From positions 1 through 28,673 of the forward strand of contig JBAXSZ010000018.1 in NCBI GenBank assembly GCA_037130455.1: 28,673 bases of DNA, given 5' to 3'. Position numbers and translations under genes: made by a program. Source of the stretch: CAIMZW01 sp037130455. GTDB taxonomy: Bacteria; Actinomycetota; Actinomycetes; Nanopelagicales; Nanopelagicaceae. How positions within the stretch are numbered: position 1 is the first letter of the stretch; the number at the start of each line of letters is the position of its first letter. Shown in pieces: positions 8,565 through 16,308 of this stretch. The notes beneath the pieces are model-generated. The model searched no databases and had not been told where the DNA came from. It saw only the letters and a list, made by a program, of their open reading frames with translations.

Positions 8565-9821
8565 ATGACCAACTCTGTTTTTGATCCTGTCGCGCTGCGA
8601 TCCGACTTTCCGATTTTTCAGCGGACGGTTCGTGGTGGGGCAAGATTGGTCTTCCTAGATAGCGGAGCAACTAGCCAAAAACCCAGGAGCGTTCTAGATG
8701 CCGAACGAAATTTTTATGAATATCATAACGCGGCGGTAAATCGTGGTTCCTATTTATTGGCAGAAGAAGCAACGGAGGCCTATGAAAGTGCACGCCAAAG
8801 CGTTGCCAATTTCCTTAATGGAAAATTCGAAGAAGTTATCTTCACGAAGAGCGCCACGGAGTCTTTGAATTTATTGGCCTACTCCTTCGGTAATTCACAG
8901 TCGTCATCGAAATTTTCATTAAAGCCAGGTGATGGCATTGTTGTTAGTGAAATCGAGCACCATGCAAATCTGATTCCTTGGCAACAATTAGCAAAGCGAA
9001 CCGGTTCCGAACTTTCCTGGTTTTCGGTTACCCCGGAAGGGCGGTTGGATCTATCCAACATCGATCAAGTCATCACACCGAAAACCAAAATCGTTGCAAT
9101 CACCCATCAATCAAATGTTCTGGGAACCATCATTCCACTTGCCGAAATTGTGAAGCGCGCGCACGACGTTGGGGCACTTGTGGTCCTAGATGCCTGCCAA
9201 TCAGTGCCTCATTCTTCTATCGATGTGGCGGCGTTAGATATAGATTTTCTAGCTTTTTCCGGGCATAAGGCGCTCGGGCCAACTGGAATCGGCGTTCTTT
9301 GGGGGCGTTCCGAACTACTTTCAGAGATGGAGCCTTTCCTAACAGGCGGTTCGATGATCGAGTCTGTAACCATGACTGACGCGACCTGGGCTCCCATCCC
9401 GCGCCGTTTTGAGGCCGGAGTTCCCAATATGGCGCAAGCTGTTGGTTTACAAGCAGCGCTGAAATATTTAACTGATGTCGGAATGGATCGGGTCCATAAT
9501 CACGAGCTCAATTTAACTTCTAGTGCGCTCTCTCAAATTTCAGAAATTTCGGGGGTTAAGGTTGTTGGACCTTTGGATATGGAAGACAGAGGCGGAGTTA
9601 TTTCTTTTACGGTCGAAGGAGTTCATCCGCACGATGTGGGTCAAGTTTTGGATTCCTACGGAATTGCGGTTCGAACTGGACACCATTGCGCCTGGCCTCT
9701 CATGAGAAAGATGAATGTCGTAGGTACCACCCGCGCCTCTTTCTATCTCTACAACACCCAAGATGATGTGGTTGCCCTCGTTGATGGCATTCGTTCAGTT
9801 CAGAAATATTTTGGGGTTTAG
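8565..9821 (+). CDS. sufS: cysteine desulfurase SufS
   Basis: PLP enzyme that removes sulfur from cysteine as an enzyme persulfide and passes it to SufU. It is 418 residues, group II class V aminotransferase fold. Lys235 in FSGHKALGPTG is the PLP Schiff-base lysine. His133 in EHHAN stacks on the cofactor and Asp209 in LDACQS binds the pyridine nitrogen. The catalytic Cys375 is in RTGHHCAWPLM. The ATG lies 5 bp after the sufC stop. The sulfur acceptor sufU follows after 2 bp, so donor and acceptor are made together. Confidence 0.97.
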   Translation: MTNSVFDPVALRSDFPIFQRTVRGGARLVFLDSGATSQKPRSVLDAERNFYEYHNAAVNRGSYLLAEEATEAYESARQSVANFLNGKFEEVIFTKSATESLNLLAYSFGNSQSSSKFSLKPGDGIVVSEIEHHANLIPWQQLAKRTGSELSWFSVTPEGRLDLSNIDQVITPKTKIVAITHQSNVLGTIIPLAEIVKRAHDVGALVVLDACQSVPHSSIDVAALDIDFLAFSGHKALGPTGIGVLWGRSELLSEMEPFLTGGSMIESVTMTDATWAPIPRRFEAGVPNMAQAVGLQAALKYLTDVGMDRVHNHELNLTSSALSQISEISGVKVVGPLDMEDRGGVISFTVEGVHPHDVGQVLDSYGIAVRTGHHCAWPLMRKMNVVGTTRASFYLYNTQDDVVALVDGIRSVQKYFGV

Positions 9822-9823
9822 CC

Positions 9824-10294
9824 ATGGATCTAGATTCCTTATATCAAGAAGTAATTTTGGATCACTATAAGCATCCGCTCCACAAAGGTCTTTCCGAACC
9901 TAAGACTATGCAAGTTCACCATGTTAATCCTAGTTGTGGCGATGAAATCACTTTGAATTTACTCCTAGAAGCAAATACGGTGACCAACATTTCATGGGAT
10001 GGTGTTGGTTGTTCAATTTCCCAAGCGAGCACCTCGATCATGTCTGATCTATTAATTGGGAAAAGCATCCCAGAGGCTTTTCCGGTACTTGATGAATTTT
10101 CTGCCCTGATGCAGAGCAAGGGCAACAGCAAGGGTAATGAAGAAGTTTTGGAAGATGCAGTGGCGCTTGCTGGGGTTTCCAAATTTCCGGCTCGAATCAA
10201 ATGTGCATTGTTGGGATGGATGGCCTTCAAGGATGCCGCATCCCAAGGTATGAGCGATGAAGCAAGTAACAAACAAGGAGAAGAGAATGGCTGA
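9824..10294 (+). CDS. sufU: sulfur transfer protein SufU
   Basis: Zinc-dependent sulfurtransferase that accepts persulfide sulfur from SufS, as in Gram-positive SUF systems that lack SufE. The 156-residue IscU-like fold keeps the three cysteines: PSCGDE (Cys38), GVGCSIS (Cys63) and IKCALLGW (Cys126). Asp40 in the first motif is the fourth zinc ligand. The region between the second and third Cys is long, typical of SufU rather than IscU. The hydrophilic tail MSDEASNKQGEENG is encoded by bases that also carry the Shine-Dalgarno of the next gene; the two genes overlap by 8 bp. Confidence 0.95.
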   Translation: MDLDSLYQEVILDHYKHPLHKGLSEPKTMQVHHVNPSCGDEITLNLLLEANTVTNISWDGVGCSISQASTSIMSDLLIGKSIPEAFPVLDEFSALMQSKGNSKGNEEVLEDAVALAGVSKFPARIKCALLGWMAFKDAASQGMSDEASNKQGEENG

Positions 10295-10607
10295 AAATCA
10301 GGCAACGCTAGATGATGTGACCGAAGCGATGAAGGATGTGATTGATCCAGAACTTGGGATCAATGTCATTGATCTGGGGCTTGTCTACGACATGCGCATC
10401 GACGATGCCAATATTGCCATTTTAGATATGACTTTGACCTCGGCGGCATGTCCGCTGCAAGATGTTATTGAAGACCAAACGCGTCAAGTGCTGCAAGACC
10501 TCACTAGCGATGTCAAAATCAATTGGGTGTGGATGCCACCTTGGGGTCCAAATCGAATCAGCGACGATGGGCGGGAACAACTGCGCGCCATCGGATTTAC
10601 TGTTTAA
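10287..10607 (+). CDS. sufT: Fe-S maturation factor SufT (DUF59/MIP18 family)
   Basis: Small MIP18/DUF59 protein of 106 residues that helps deliver Fe-S clusters to client enzymes. The start is the ATG at 10287, preceded by AAGGAG with an 8-nt spacer inside the end of sufU. An in-frame ATG at 10257 lacks this site. Family hallmarks are IDPELGINVIDLGLVYD (19-35), TLTSAACPLQD with the conserved Cys55, and the C-terminal WVWMPPWGP. It ends the suf operon. The next gene has its own promoter candidate. Confidence 0.93.
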   Translation: MAENQATLDDVTEAMKDVIDPELGINVIDLGLVYDMRIDDANIAILDMTLTSAACPLQDVIEDQTRQVLQDLTSDVKINWVWMPPWGPNRISDDGREQLRAIGFTV

Positions 10608-10620
10608 TACCATGCACGGT

Positions 10621-10626
10621 TAAGTT
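10621..10626 (+). promoter_or_regulatory. -10 hexamer for the ABC exporter gene, leaderless type
   Basis: TAAGTT, a TANNNT match, lies exactly 6 nt before the ATG at 10633. No Shine-Dalgarno is seen and no good -35 (TTTACT at 10596 would need a 19-bp spacer). It would separate this gene from the suf operon. Confidence 0.35.
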
Positions 10627-10632
10627 CTAGAC

Positions 10633-12501
10633 ATGTCAATGCATTCAAACCGGACGGCCCTTCGAACTTTCACGAGCGATCAATCGGTGAAAAATCAAAA
10701 GTTGAAGGCCGGCACGTTTAAGAGGATTGTTGGTTTTGCCAAACCCTACAAGGTTGCCTTGGCCATTTTTCTCTTCACGGTGATCATTGACGCATTGCTA
10801 GTCGTTGCATCTCCACTGATCTTGCGCAAATTGATCGACGAAGGCGTTATTCCGAAGAACGGGTCGGTGGTCACGAAGTTCGCCCTGATCGTCGGCGCCT
10901 TAGCGATTTTAGATGCACTTTTTAGTATGGCTGGTCGCTGGTTCTCAAGCCGAATTGGCGAAGGGCTAATTTACGATTTGCGATCGCAGGTTTTTGAACA
11001 CGTTCAGAAACAATCGATCGCTTTCTTTACCCGAACTCAAACAGGAGCACTTATCTCCCGGTTAAATTCCGACGTTATAGGCGCGCAACAAGCTTTTACC
11101 GCCACACTCTCAGGTGTAGTTAGTAACGTCTTAAGTCTTATTTTGGTTGTCGCAGCTATGGCTACCTTGTCTTGGCAGATCACTGTTGTCGCTCTTATTT
11201 TATTACCTGCATTTCTTATTCCTACAAAATGGATCGGCAAGAAACTTCAGGCTTACACTAGAGCTTCGTACAATCTCAATGCTGAAATGTCGGCGACAAT
11301 GACGGAGCGATTCAACGTATCCGGCGCTTTGCTGGTTTCGCTCTATGGCGATCCTAAGAAAGAGAAAGATACTTTCCGAGCTAGAGCCAGAAAAGTTGCG
11401 GACATCGGAATTCAGATTGCCATGCTAAATCGAGTTTTCTTTATTGCGTTGACATCCGTTGCCGCCGTAGCCACCGCTTTCGCCTATGGAATTGGCGGGC
11501 ATTTGGCTATCCAAGGCACGATAACGGTGGGAACGCTCTTGGCGATCACCGCGCTTCTTGGGCGTTTATATGGTCCATTGACGGCTCTTTCGAATGTTCG
11601 TGTTGATGTGATGTCAGCCCTGGTCTCCTTTGAGAGAGTTTTCGAAGTTCTGGACTTGGAACCGATGGTTAAGGATTCAGCTACGGCGATTTCGCTCAAT
11701 AGCCCGACTCCAGAAATCGAATTTAGGAATGTCCGGTTTGCTTATCCAACGGCAGAACAAATTTCCTTGGCTTCCCTGGAAATGGTTGCCAAGCCTGAAG
11801 TTGTTGATTCGGGAGAGGTTCTCAAAGGAATCTCCTTTACCGCAAGACCTGGAACGCTCACTGCGATAGTCGGACCTTCCGGCGCCGGCAAAAGTACGAT
11901 CTCTGGATTAGTCCCACGACTTTATGACATTACCGGTGGCGCAATACTTATAGCTGGTCATGACATTAGAGATGTGACCGTGAGTTCGTTGCGCCATCAC
12001 ATCGGAGTAGTCACGCAAGATTCGCATATGTTTCATGACAGCATTGCCAATAACCTTCGATACGCAAAGCCTGATGTGACTGAAAAGGAAATGGAATCTG
12101 CCTGCAGAGCTGCACAAATTTGGGATTTTGTATCTCACTTACCCAATGGATTCGACACCATTGTAGGAGAGCGTGGTCATCGACTATCGGGTGGAGAAAA
12201 GCAGCGTTTGGCAATTGCGCGTTTACTTTTGAAGGCTCCAAGTATTGTGATTTTGGATGAGGCGACAGCCCATCTAGATTCTGAAAATGAAGCACAAGTT
12301 CAAGAAGCTCTCAAAAGTGCTTTGGTGGGCAGAACAAGTATTGTCATCGCGCATCGGTTATCTACGATTCAAAATGCTGACCAAATTTTGGTCTTGGAAA
12401 ACGGCGTCATCGTCGAATCTGGAAGACACGATGAATTAGTGAATAACAAGGGGCTGTATTTCGATCTTTACCAACGGCAATCATTGGGTTTCGCGGAATA
12501 A
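10633..12501 (+). CDS. ABC exporter, fused membrane and ATPase domains (substrate unknown)
   Basis: A half-transporter of 622 residues that should act as a dimer in the membrane. Residues 35-325 form the type I exporter membrane domain with about six helices. The NBD has Walker A GPSGAGKS (414-421), Q-loop TQDS (461-464), signature LSGGEKQR (518-525), Walker B IVILDEAT (538-545) and His574. A stretch of about 25 residues between the first NBD strand (FAYPT) and the VLKGISF strand is longer than in typical exporters. I recall the same insert in actinobacterial relatives. It sits next to suf without obvious functional linkage. Lipid, drug or peptide export are all possible. Its last 21 bp overlap convergent surf1. 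Confidence 0.9.
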   Translation: MSMHSNRTALRTFTSDQSVKNQKLKAGTFKRIVGFAKPYKVALAIFLFTVIIDALLVVASPLILRKLIDEGVIPKNGSVVTKFALIVGALAILDALFSMAGRWFSSRIGEGLIYDLRSQVFEHVQKQSIAFFTRTQTGALISRLNSDVIGAQQAFTATLSGVVSNVLSLILVVAAMATLSWQITVVALILLPAFLIPTKWIGKKLQAYTRASYNLNAEMSATMTERFNVSGALLVSLYGDPKKEKDTFRARARKVADIGIQIAMLNRVFFIALTSVAAVATAFAYGIGGHLAIQGTITVGTLLAITALLGRLYGPLTALSNVRVDVMSALVSFERVFEVLDLEPMVKDSATAISLNSPTPEIEFRNVRFAYPTAEQISLASLEMVAKPEVVDSGEVLKGISFTARPGTLTAIVGPSGAGKSTISGLVPRLYDITGGAILIAGHDIRDVTVSSLRHHIGVVTQDSHMFHDSIANNLRYAKPDVTEKEMESACRAAQIWDFVSHLPNGFDTIVGERGHRLSGGEKQRLAIARLLLKAPSIVILDEATAHLDSENEAQVQEALKSALVGRTSIVIAHRLSTIQNADQILVLENGVIVESGRHDELVNNKGLYFDLYQRQSLGFAE

Positions 12502-13188
12502 GAGATACCGTCCAATCACAATTAACGTGGCGAATGCCAACCACTGCAGCGCGTAAGCGAAATGCGGACCGTTATTTAATTCCGGAAGAGTAATTTGTGT
12601 CAGTGGGCTGACGTTCTTCGCTGAACTGGTGATCAAATCGACATAGTACGGAGCAGCAAGCACCCCCTGGGTGTTAGCTAAATTAGTCATCTCTTTCTTT
12701 GTGCCAGGTATGGCAAAGAGTGAACCTTCGATTTGCCGGCTGATATTGTCGGAACGAATTCTCGTCGTAATAGTCATTGCCTCGATGGGCAAGTTCGGAA
12801 TAGTAGGCGGCGTGCTGGCGGATGCACCGGCAGCAACCCAACCACGGTCCACCCAATAATTAGAGCCACTCACTGAACGAAAGATTGTCAATACTTCATA
12901 ACCGTAACGACCTTCTGAATATCTATTGCGGAGCAGCAAAAGATGCTTCTGATCGAATTCCCCAGCAATGCGCAAAAGTCGCCACTGATCGGCGATGGGA
13001 TCGATCGTGAGCGTCGGGCTCTCCACCAGAGTAGAAAGTTTTTGATTGACCGAAATAATAGAATTTTGATGAGATCTCACTTCGCCTCGATTCCACTGCC
13101 ACTGGGCTGCTACCAGGCATAAGCCAATTAAAAGCAGGGCCACCAAGGTTTGGGCCAGAGCCTTGGCGGAGAAGAGGCGTCTTAACAA
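12481..13188 (-). CDS. SURF1-family cytochrome oxidase assembly protein
   Basis: Membrane protein of 235 residues with the SURF1 layout: one N-terminal membrane helix (about 11-29), an external domain, and a C-terminal helix (about 211-229). VDRGWV (113-118) and GPHFAYALQW (207-216) are the family signatures. SURF1 aids heme A insertion into cytochrome oxidase subunit I, consistent with ctaA in the same window. The start is a TTG at 13188 with GGAG 7 nt upstream. The frame reads back to the stop codon of the DUF3099 gene without any ATG or GTG. It lies 27 bp downstream of the DUF3099 gene and overlaps the convergent ABC gene by 21 bp. Confidence 0.88.
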   Translation of the reverse strand: MLRRLFSAKALAQTLVALLLIGLCLVAAQWQWNRGEVRSHQNSIISVNQKLSTLVESPTLTIDPIADQWRLLRIAGEFDQKHLLLLRNRYSEGRYGYEVLTIFRSVSGSNYWVDRGWVAAGASASTPPTIPNLPIEAMTITTRIRSDNISRQIEGSLFAIPGTKKEMTNLANTQGVLAAPYYVDLITSSAKNVSPLTQITLPELNNGPHFAYALQWLAFATLIVIGRYLLFRETQ

Positions 13189-13215
13189 TTCAGCGCTCCG
13201 ATAGGGCGCAACGAT

Positions 13216-13524
13216 CTATTCGAGACTTTTTGCATCTTTATTAAATATTGCCATGGACCGAGGGGCGCTTTCCCGGCCAGCATTTGCCACCACCACCGCC
13301 ACATAAGGAAGAACAACCGCCCCAAAAAGGGCAATCCATCGGTAAGGATTGGCCAGTACCACTGCCAGAATAAAACATGCGGTGCGAAGCATCATGGAGA
13401 TGAAGTAGCGCCGAATCCGCTGCGATTGATCAGTGGTCAGACTCTCTTGTGCATTGGTTATCGATATTGCATCTGGGCTAGAAGTGCTGGAAATTGCCGA
13501 AGCTGACGCTAGTTTTCGAAACAT
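13216..13524 (-). CDS. DUF3099 small membrane protein
   Basis: Protein of unknown function, 102 residues from the ATG at 13524. A TTG at 13542 would add six residues. It has a Ser/Ala-rich N-terminus, then the DUF3099 pattern SQRIRRYFISMMLRTACFILAVVL, two membrane helices (around 46-64 and 66-84), and the tail PYVAVVVANAGRE. DUF3099 genes are actinobacterial and often lie beside surf1 and fabG, as here. TAGGCT 7 nt before the ATG suggests a leaderless transcript that also carries surf1. Confidence 0.85.
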   Translation of the reverse strand: MFRKLASASAISSTSSPDAISITNAQESLTTDQSQRIRRYFISMMLRTACFILAVVLANPYRWIALFGAVVLPYVAVVVANAGRESAPRSMAIFNKDAKSLE

Positions 13525-13531
13525 GAGTGGA

Positions 13532-13537
13532 AGCCTA
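13532..13537 (-). promoter_or_regulatory. -10 hexamer for the DUF3099-surf1 pair, leaderless type
   Basis: TAGGCT on the minus strand, 7 nt before the ATG at 13524. It is identical in sequence and spacing to the ctaA site. No matching -35. Confidence 0.4.
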
Positions 13538-13603
13538 TTCAACTTTCAAGTGATTCGCCCGGGATAGGTGTGTCACGCACTTCAGGTACGGGCGAGTAAC
13601 AGG

Positions 13604-13609
13604 TAGGTT
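13604..13609 (+). promoter_or_regulatory. -10 hexamer for fabG, leaderless type
   Basis: TAGGTT (TANNNT) lies 8 nt before the fabG ATG at 13618. There is no Shine-Dalgarno between them and no clear -35. Confidence 0.4.
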
Positions 13610-13617
13610 CACACCCT

Positions 13618-14361
13618 ATGAACCTTTCTGAATCGGAGAAATCGGCCACAAACCCAACAGCCCGGGTGGTCCTCGTTACTGGCGGAAATCGTGGCATTGG
13701 ACTGGCTATCGCCTCCAGATTCAAGGCACAGGGAGACACGGTTCTAGTTACGTACCGCTCTGGGGAAATTCCCGCTGGATTGCATGGAATTGTGATGGAT
13801 GTATCCGATAACGAGAGTGTCGAAGCGGCTTTTAAGGAGATTGAAGCGAATTTTGGAACGGTGGATGTGCTTGTAGCAAATGCGGGAATTACCCGCGATG
13901 GTTTGGTTATGCGCATGAGCGATGCTGATTTTCTAGATGTGGTTCAAACCAATCTCGTTGGCGCCTTCCGATGCGCAAAGTTAGTAACCAGGGGAATGCT
14001 CAAGAAGCGCTCTGGAAGGATTATTTTTGTTGGCTCGGTTGTTGGGATGCTGGGTTCGGCCGGACAAGTGAACTATGCCGCTACAAAGAGCGGATTAATC
14101 GGAATGGCACGATCCTTTGCTCGAGAGTTGGGCAGCCGAGGAATTACCGCCAATGTCGTCGCACCGGGGTTTGTCGATACGGATATGACTGCCGTTTTGG
14201 ATGAGGCTCGGCGGAAGGAAATTGTGGACGCTGTGCCGTTAGCGCGATTTTGCACTCCCGATGAAGTAGCTGGCGTTGTAGTTTTTCTCGCTTCGCAAGA
14301 TGCGGGGTATATAAGCGGGGCAGTAATTCCAATTGATGGTGGCTTAGGAATGGGACATTGA
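13618..14361 (+). CDS. fabG: 3-oxoacyl-[acyl-carrier-protein] reductase
   Basis: NADPH-dependent SDR enzyme that reduces beta-ketoacyl-ACP in fatty acid elongation. It is 247 residues. The nucleotide loop is TGGNRGIG (21-28), with ANAG at 87-90. The catalytic set is Asn112, Ser140, Tyr153 and Lys157 (NYAATKSG). The C-terminal PIDGGLGMGH is FabG-like. A hydrophilic leader of about 15 residues precedes the first strand, as in mycobacterial FabG1. With fabI one base downstream it forms a two-gene elongation operon equivalent to fabG1-inhA. Confidence 0.95.
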   Translation: MNLSESEKSATNPTARVVLVTGGNRGIGLAIASRFKAQGDTVLVTYRSGEIPAGLHGIVMDVSDNESVEAAFKEIEANFGTVDVLVANAGITRDGLVMRMSDADFLDVVQTNLVGAFRCAKLVTRGMLKKRSGRIIFVGSVVGMLGSAGQVNYAATKSGLIGMARSFARELGSRGITANVVAPGFVDTDMTAVLDEARRKEIVDAVPLARFCTPDEVAGVVVFLASQDAGYISGAVIPIDGGLGMGH

Positions 14362-14362
14362 G

Positions 14363-15136
14363 ATGACACTTCTACAAGGCAAAAATATTTTGGTCACGGG
14401 AGTCCTGACCGATTCTTCGATCGCTTTTCATATTGCCCGACTCGCCCAAGAGCAAGGAGCCAATGTCGTTCTCACTGGTTTTGGCCGCGCGTTGAGCCTG
14501 ACCACCCGAATTGCCGCTCGGCTTCCTATTCTTCCGCCGATCGTCGAATTAGATGTGACTAATACTGATGATTTGGCCGCACTCGCCGATCGAGTCCAAC
14601 AGCACCTGCCTCATTTGGATGGCGTGGTTCACTCCATTGGTTTCGCTCCAGAGAGCGCTCTAGGCGGAAACTTTCTCAATACCCCGTGGGAGGACGTTTC
14701 CACAGCAGTTCATATCTCGGCCTATTCTTTGAAATCGCTCACCATGGCCGCTCGGCCGCTCTTCACCGGTCCGAATGGCGCCAGCGTCGTCGGGTTGACC
14801 TTCGATGCCACGGTGGCCTGGCCAAAATATGACTGGATGGGCGTAGCCAAGGCAGCACTGGAATCAACTTCCCGCTATCTTGCCCGAGATTTAGGTAAAG
14901 AAAATATCCGAATCAACCTTATTGCCGCAGGACCCATCAAAACGATCGCAGCAAAATCGATTCCCGGTTTTGGCCAGTTCGAGGATGTTTGGGATTCCCG
15001 AGCTCCGCTTGCCTGGGATGTAACTGATCCGGTTCCGGCTGCCCAGGGGACGGTTGCTCTGCTCTCCGACTGGTTCCCTAAGACCACTGGCGAAATCATC
15101 CATGTAGATGGCGGCGTCCACGCCATCGGCGGTTAA
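14363..15136 (+). CDS. fabI: enoyl-[acyl-carrier-protein] reductase (InhA-like)
   Basis: NADH-dependent SDR enzyme that reduces the trans-2 double bond, the last step of each elongation cycle. It is 257 residues. GKNILVTGVLTDSSIAFHIA (6-25) is the FabI/InhA nucleotide motif, VVHSIGFAPES (88-98) follows, and Tyr156-x6-Lys163 is the FabI catalytic spacing. Sequence style is closest to actinobacterial InhA. The segment between IAAGPI and WDSRAPL is about ten residues shorter than I recall for InhA, which fits ordinary chain lengths rather than very long mycolic precursors. The ATG is 1 bp after the fabG stop. Confidence 0.95.
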   Translation: MTLLQGKNILVTGVLTDSSIAFHIARLAQEQGANVVLTGFGRALSLTTRIAARLPILPPIVELDVTNTDDLAALADRVQQHLPHLDGVVHSIGFAPESALGGNFLNTPWEDVSTAVHISAYSLKSLTMAARPLFTGPNGASVVGLTFDATVAWPKYDWMGVAKAALESTSRYLARDLGKENIRINLIAAGPIKTIAAKSIPGFGQFEDVWDSRAPLAWDVTDPVPAAQGTVALLSDWFPKTTGEIIHVDGGVHAIGG

Positions 15137-15387
15137 TTCGATCCATTCTCACCTCTTTTCGCCTTTTGCTCTCCTTTTAGGTACTCTTGCCCAACGAAGA
15201 GGAGCTTGCCGCTCCCACCTTTCTCGCCTCGGCGGTCTGGTAGTTTTTAAGAGATACGGATGCTCGTTTTAGGGCGCTCCAAAAATCTCTTGAAAGTTGT
15301 GCATGAATCATGCACCAGTTGCGGCGCTCTCCCTCTAACCCTTTATGAGATCCCTCATGATGGGCGCAAAAGAAGGAAGGGACAGTT
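15137..15387 (+). promoter_or_regulatory. infC leader region, with promoter candidate and stem-loops
   Basis: A 251-nt gap without a credible gene. TACTCT (15182-15187) is a possible -10, with no good -35. AAGAGAT (15249-15255) pairs with ATCTCTT (15285-15291). A perfect 7-bp hairpin, GTGCATG-AAT-CATGCAC, spans 15299-15315. ATGAG/CTCAT is a weaker inverted repeat near 15344-15358. The Shine-Dalgarno AGGAAGG lies at 15374-15380. IF3 operons in other bacteria have regulated leaders (for example the L20 leader of Firmicutes), so a control function is plausible but unproven here. Confidence 0.5.
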
Positions 15388-16029
15388 ATCAGCAACGAGC
15401 CACGAATCAATGATCGAATCCGGACTCCGGAAGTTCGTCTAATTGGTTTCACTGGAGAGCAAGTGGGAGTCGTAGATATAGACACCGCTTTGCGCATGGC
15501 CGAAGAGGTTGGATTAGACCTCGTCGAAATTGCACCAGATGCCAAGCCGCCAGTCTGCAAAGTGATGGATTTCGGTAAATACAAATACGAAATCGCACAA
15601 AAAGCCAGAGAGGCACGACAGAACCAGACCCACATTGTGGTCAAGGAGATGCGTCTTCGACCGAAGATCGAACCCCATGATTATGAAACGAAGCGATCTC
15701 ATATCGAAAAGTTTCTCAAGGGCGGCGACAAGGTGAAGGTAACTATTCAATTCCGCGGACGTGAGCAAGCACGACCTGAAATTGGTTATCGCTTGCTTAT
15801 GAAATTGGCGGAAAGTTTGGCGGAAATTGCTTTCGTTGAATTTTCTCCGAAGCAAGAAGGTCGAAATATGACGATGGTTCTTGGCCCACTGGTCAAGAAA
15901 AATCATTCCATAGCCGGCCAACGCGCGGCCAAGAAAGCAGTTCCAGAAGCACCGGCAAAATCCAAAGTGGCCCTGGCGGAAGTTACTGAAGCTGACGTGG
16001 TCGAAACCGAAGTTGTTGAAGCAGAATAA
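15388..16029 (+). CDS. infC: translation initiation factor IF-3, with AUC start codon
   Basis: IF-3 binds the 30S subunit, checks the start codon and keeps subunits apart. The family N-terminus ISNEPRINDRIRTPEVRLIG is encoded in frame from 15388. No ATG, GTG or TTG lies between an upstream stop at 15358 and the internal GTG at 15463. The ATC at 15388 has AGGAAGG 7 nt upstream, so AUC is the likely start (213 residues). This matches the known habit of infC of using a poor start codon for self-control. The core domains are complete (PPVCKVMDFGKYKYE and EMRLRPKIEPHDYETK). An Ala/Glu/Val-rich acidic tail of about 40 residues follows, common in actinobacteria. Confidence 0.93.
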   Translation: MSNEPRINDRIRTPEVRLIGFTGEQVGVVDIDTALRMAEEVGLDLVEIAPDAKPPVCKVMDFGKYKYEIAQKAREARQNQTHIVVKEMRLRPKIEPHDYETKRSHIEKFLKGGDKVKVTIQFRGREQARPEIGYRLLMKLAESLAEIAFVEFSPKQEGRNMTMVLGPLVKKNHSIAGQRAAKKAVPEAPAKSKVALAEVTEADVVETEVVEAE

Positions 16030-16091
16030 TTTTTATAGATATTAGGTAATAGGTCAGTTCAAAAGTCAGTTACGAGGTTAGGGAGCAGTAC

Positions 16092-16289
16092 ATGCCAAAG
16101 ATGAAGACTCATAGTGGCGCCAAGAAGACATTTCGTCTTACTGGCACCGGCAAAGTAATGCATGAGCGCGCCGGCAAGCGCCACTTATTAGAGCACAAGT
16201 CATCTCGAGTGACTCGTCGCCTGAGCAAGGATGCCACCGCAAGTGCTCCTTCAGCAGTAACTGCAAAACGCATGCTCGGTTTGAAATAG
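16092..16289 (+). CDS. rpmI: 50S ribosomal protein L35
   Basis: Large-subunit protein of 65 residues, very basic. PKMKTHSGAKKTFRLTGTGK at the start and KSSRVTRRLSKDA in the middle are L35 hallmarks. GGGAG lies about 8 nt before the ATG. It sits 62 bp after infC in the standard infC-rpmI-rplT operon. The 62-bp gap contains two copies of GTCAGTT but no obvious hairpin. Confidence 0.96.
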   Translation: MPKMKTHSGAKKTFRLTGTGKVMHERAGKRHLLEHKSSRVTRRLSKDATASAPSAVTAKRMLGLK

Positions 16290-16308
16290 GAAGAGGGAGA
16301 AATAAACC

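Noticed and set aside
15260..15442. 60-codon ORF in the infC leader
   Set aside because: No family resemblance or ribosome site, and it overlaps the infC coding start in another frame. Its bases form hairpins instead.
15463..16029. infC starting at the internal GTG 15463
   Set aside because: It would remove the conserved N-terminal NEPRINDRIRTPEVRLIG part of IF-3, which is encoded in frame upstream behind a good ribosome site.
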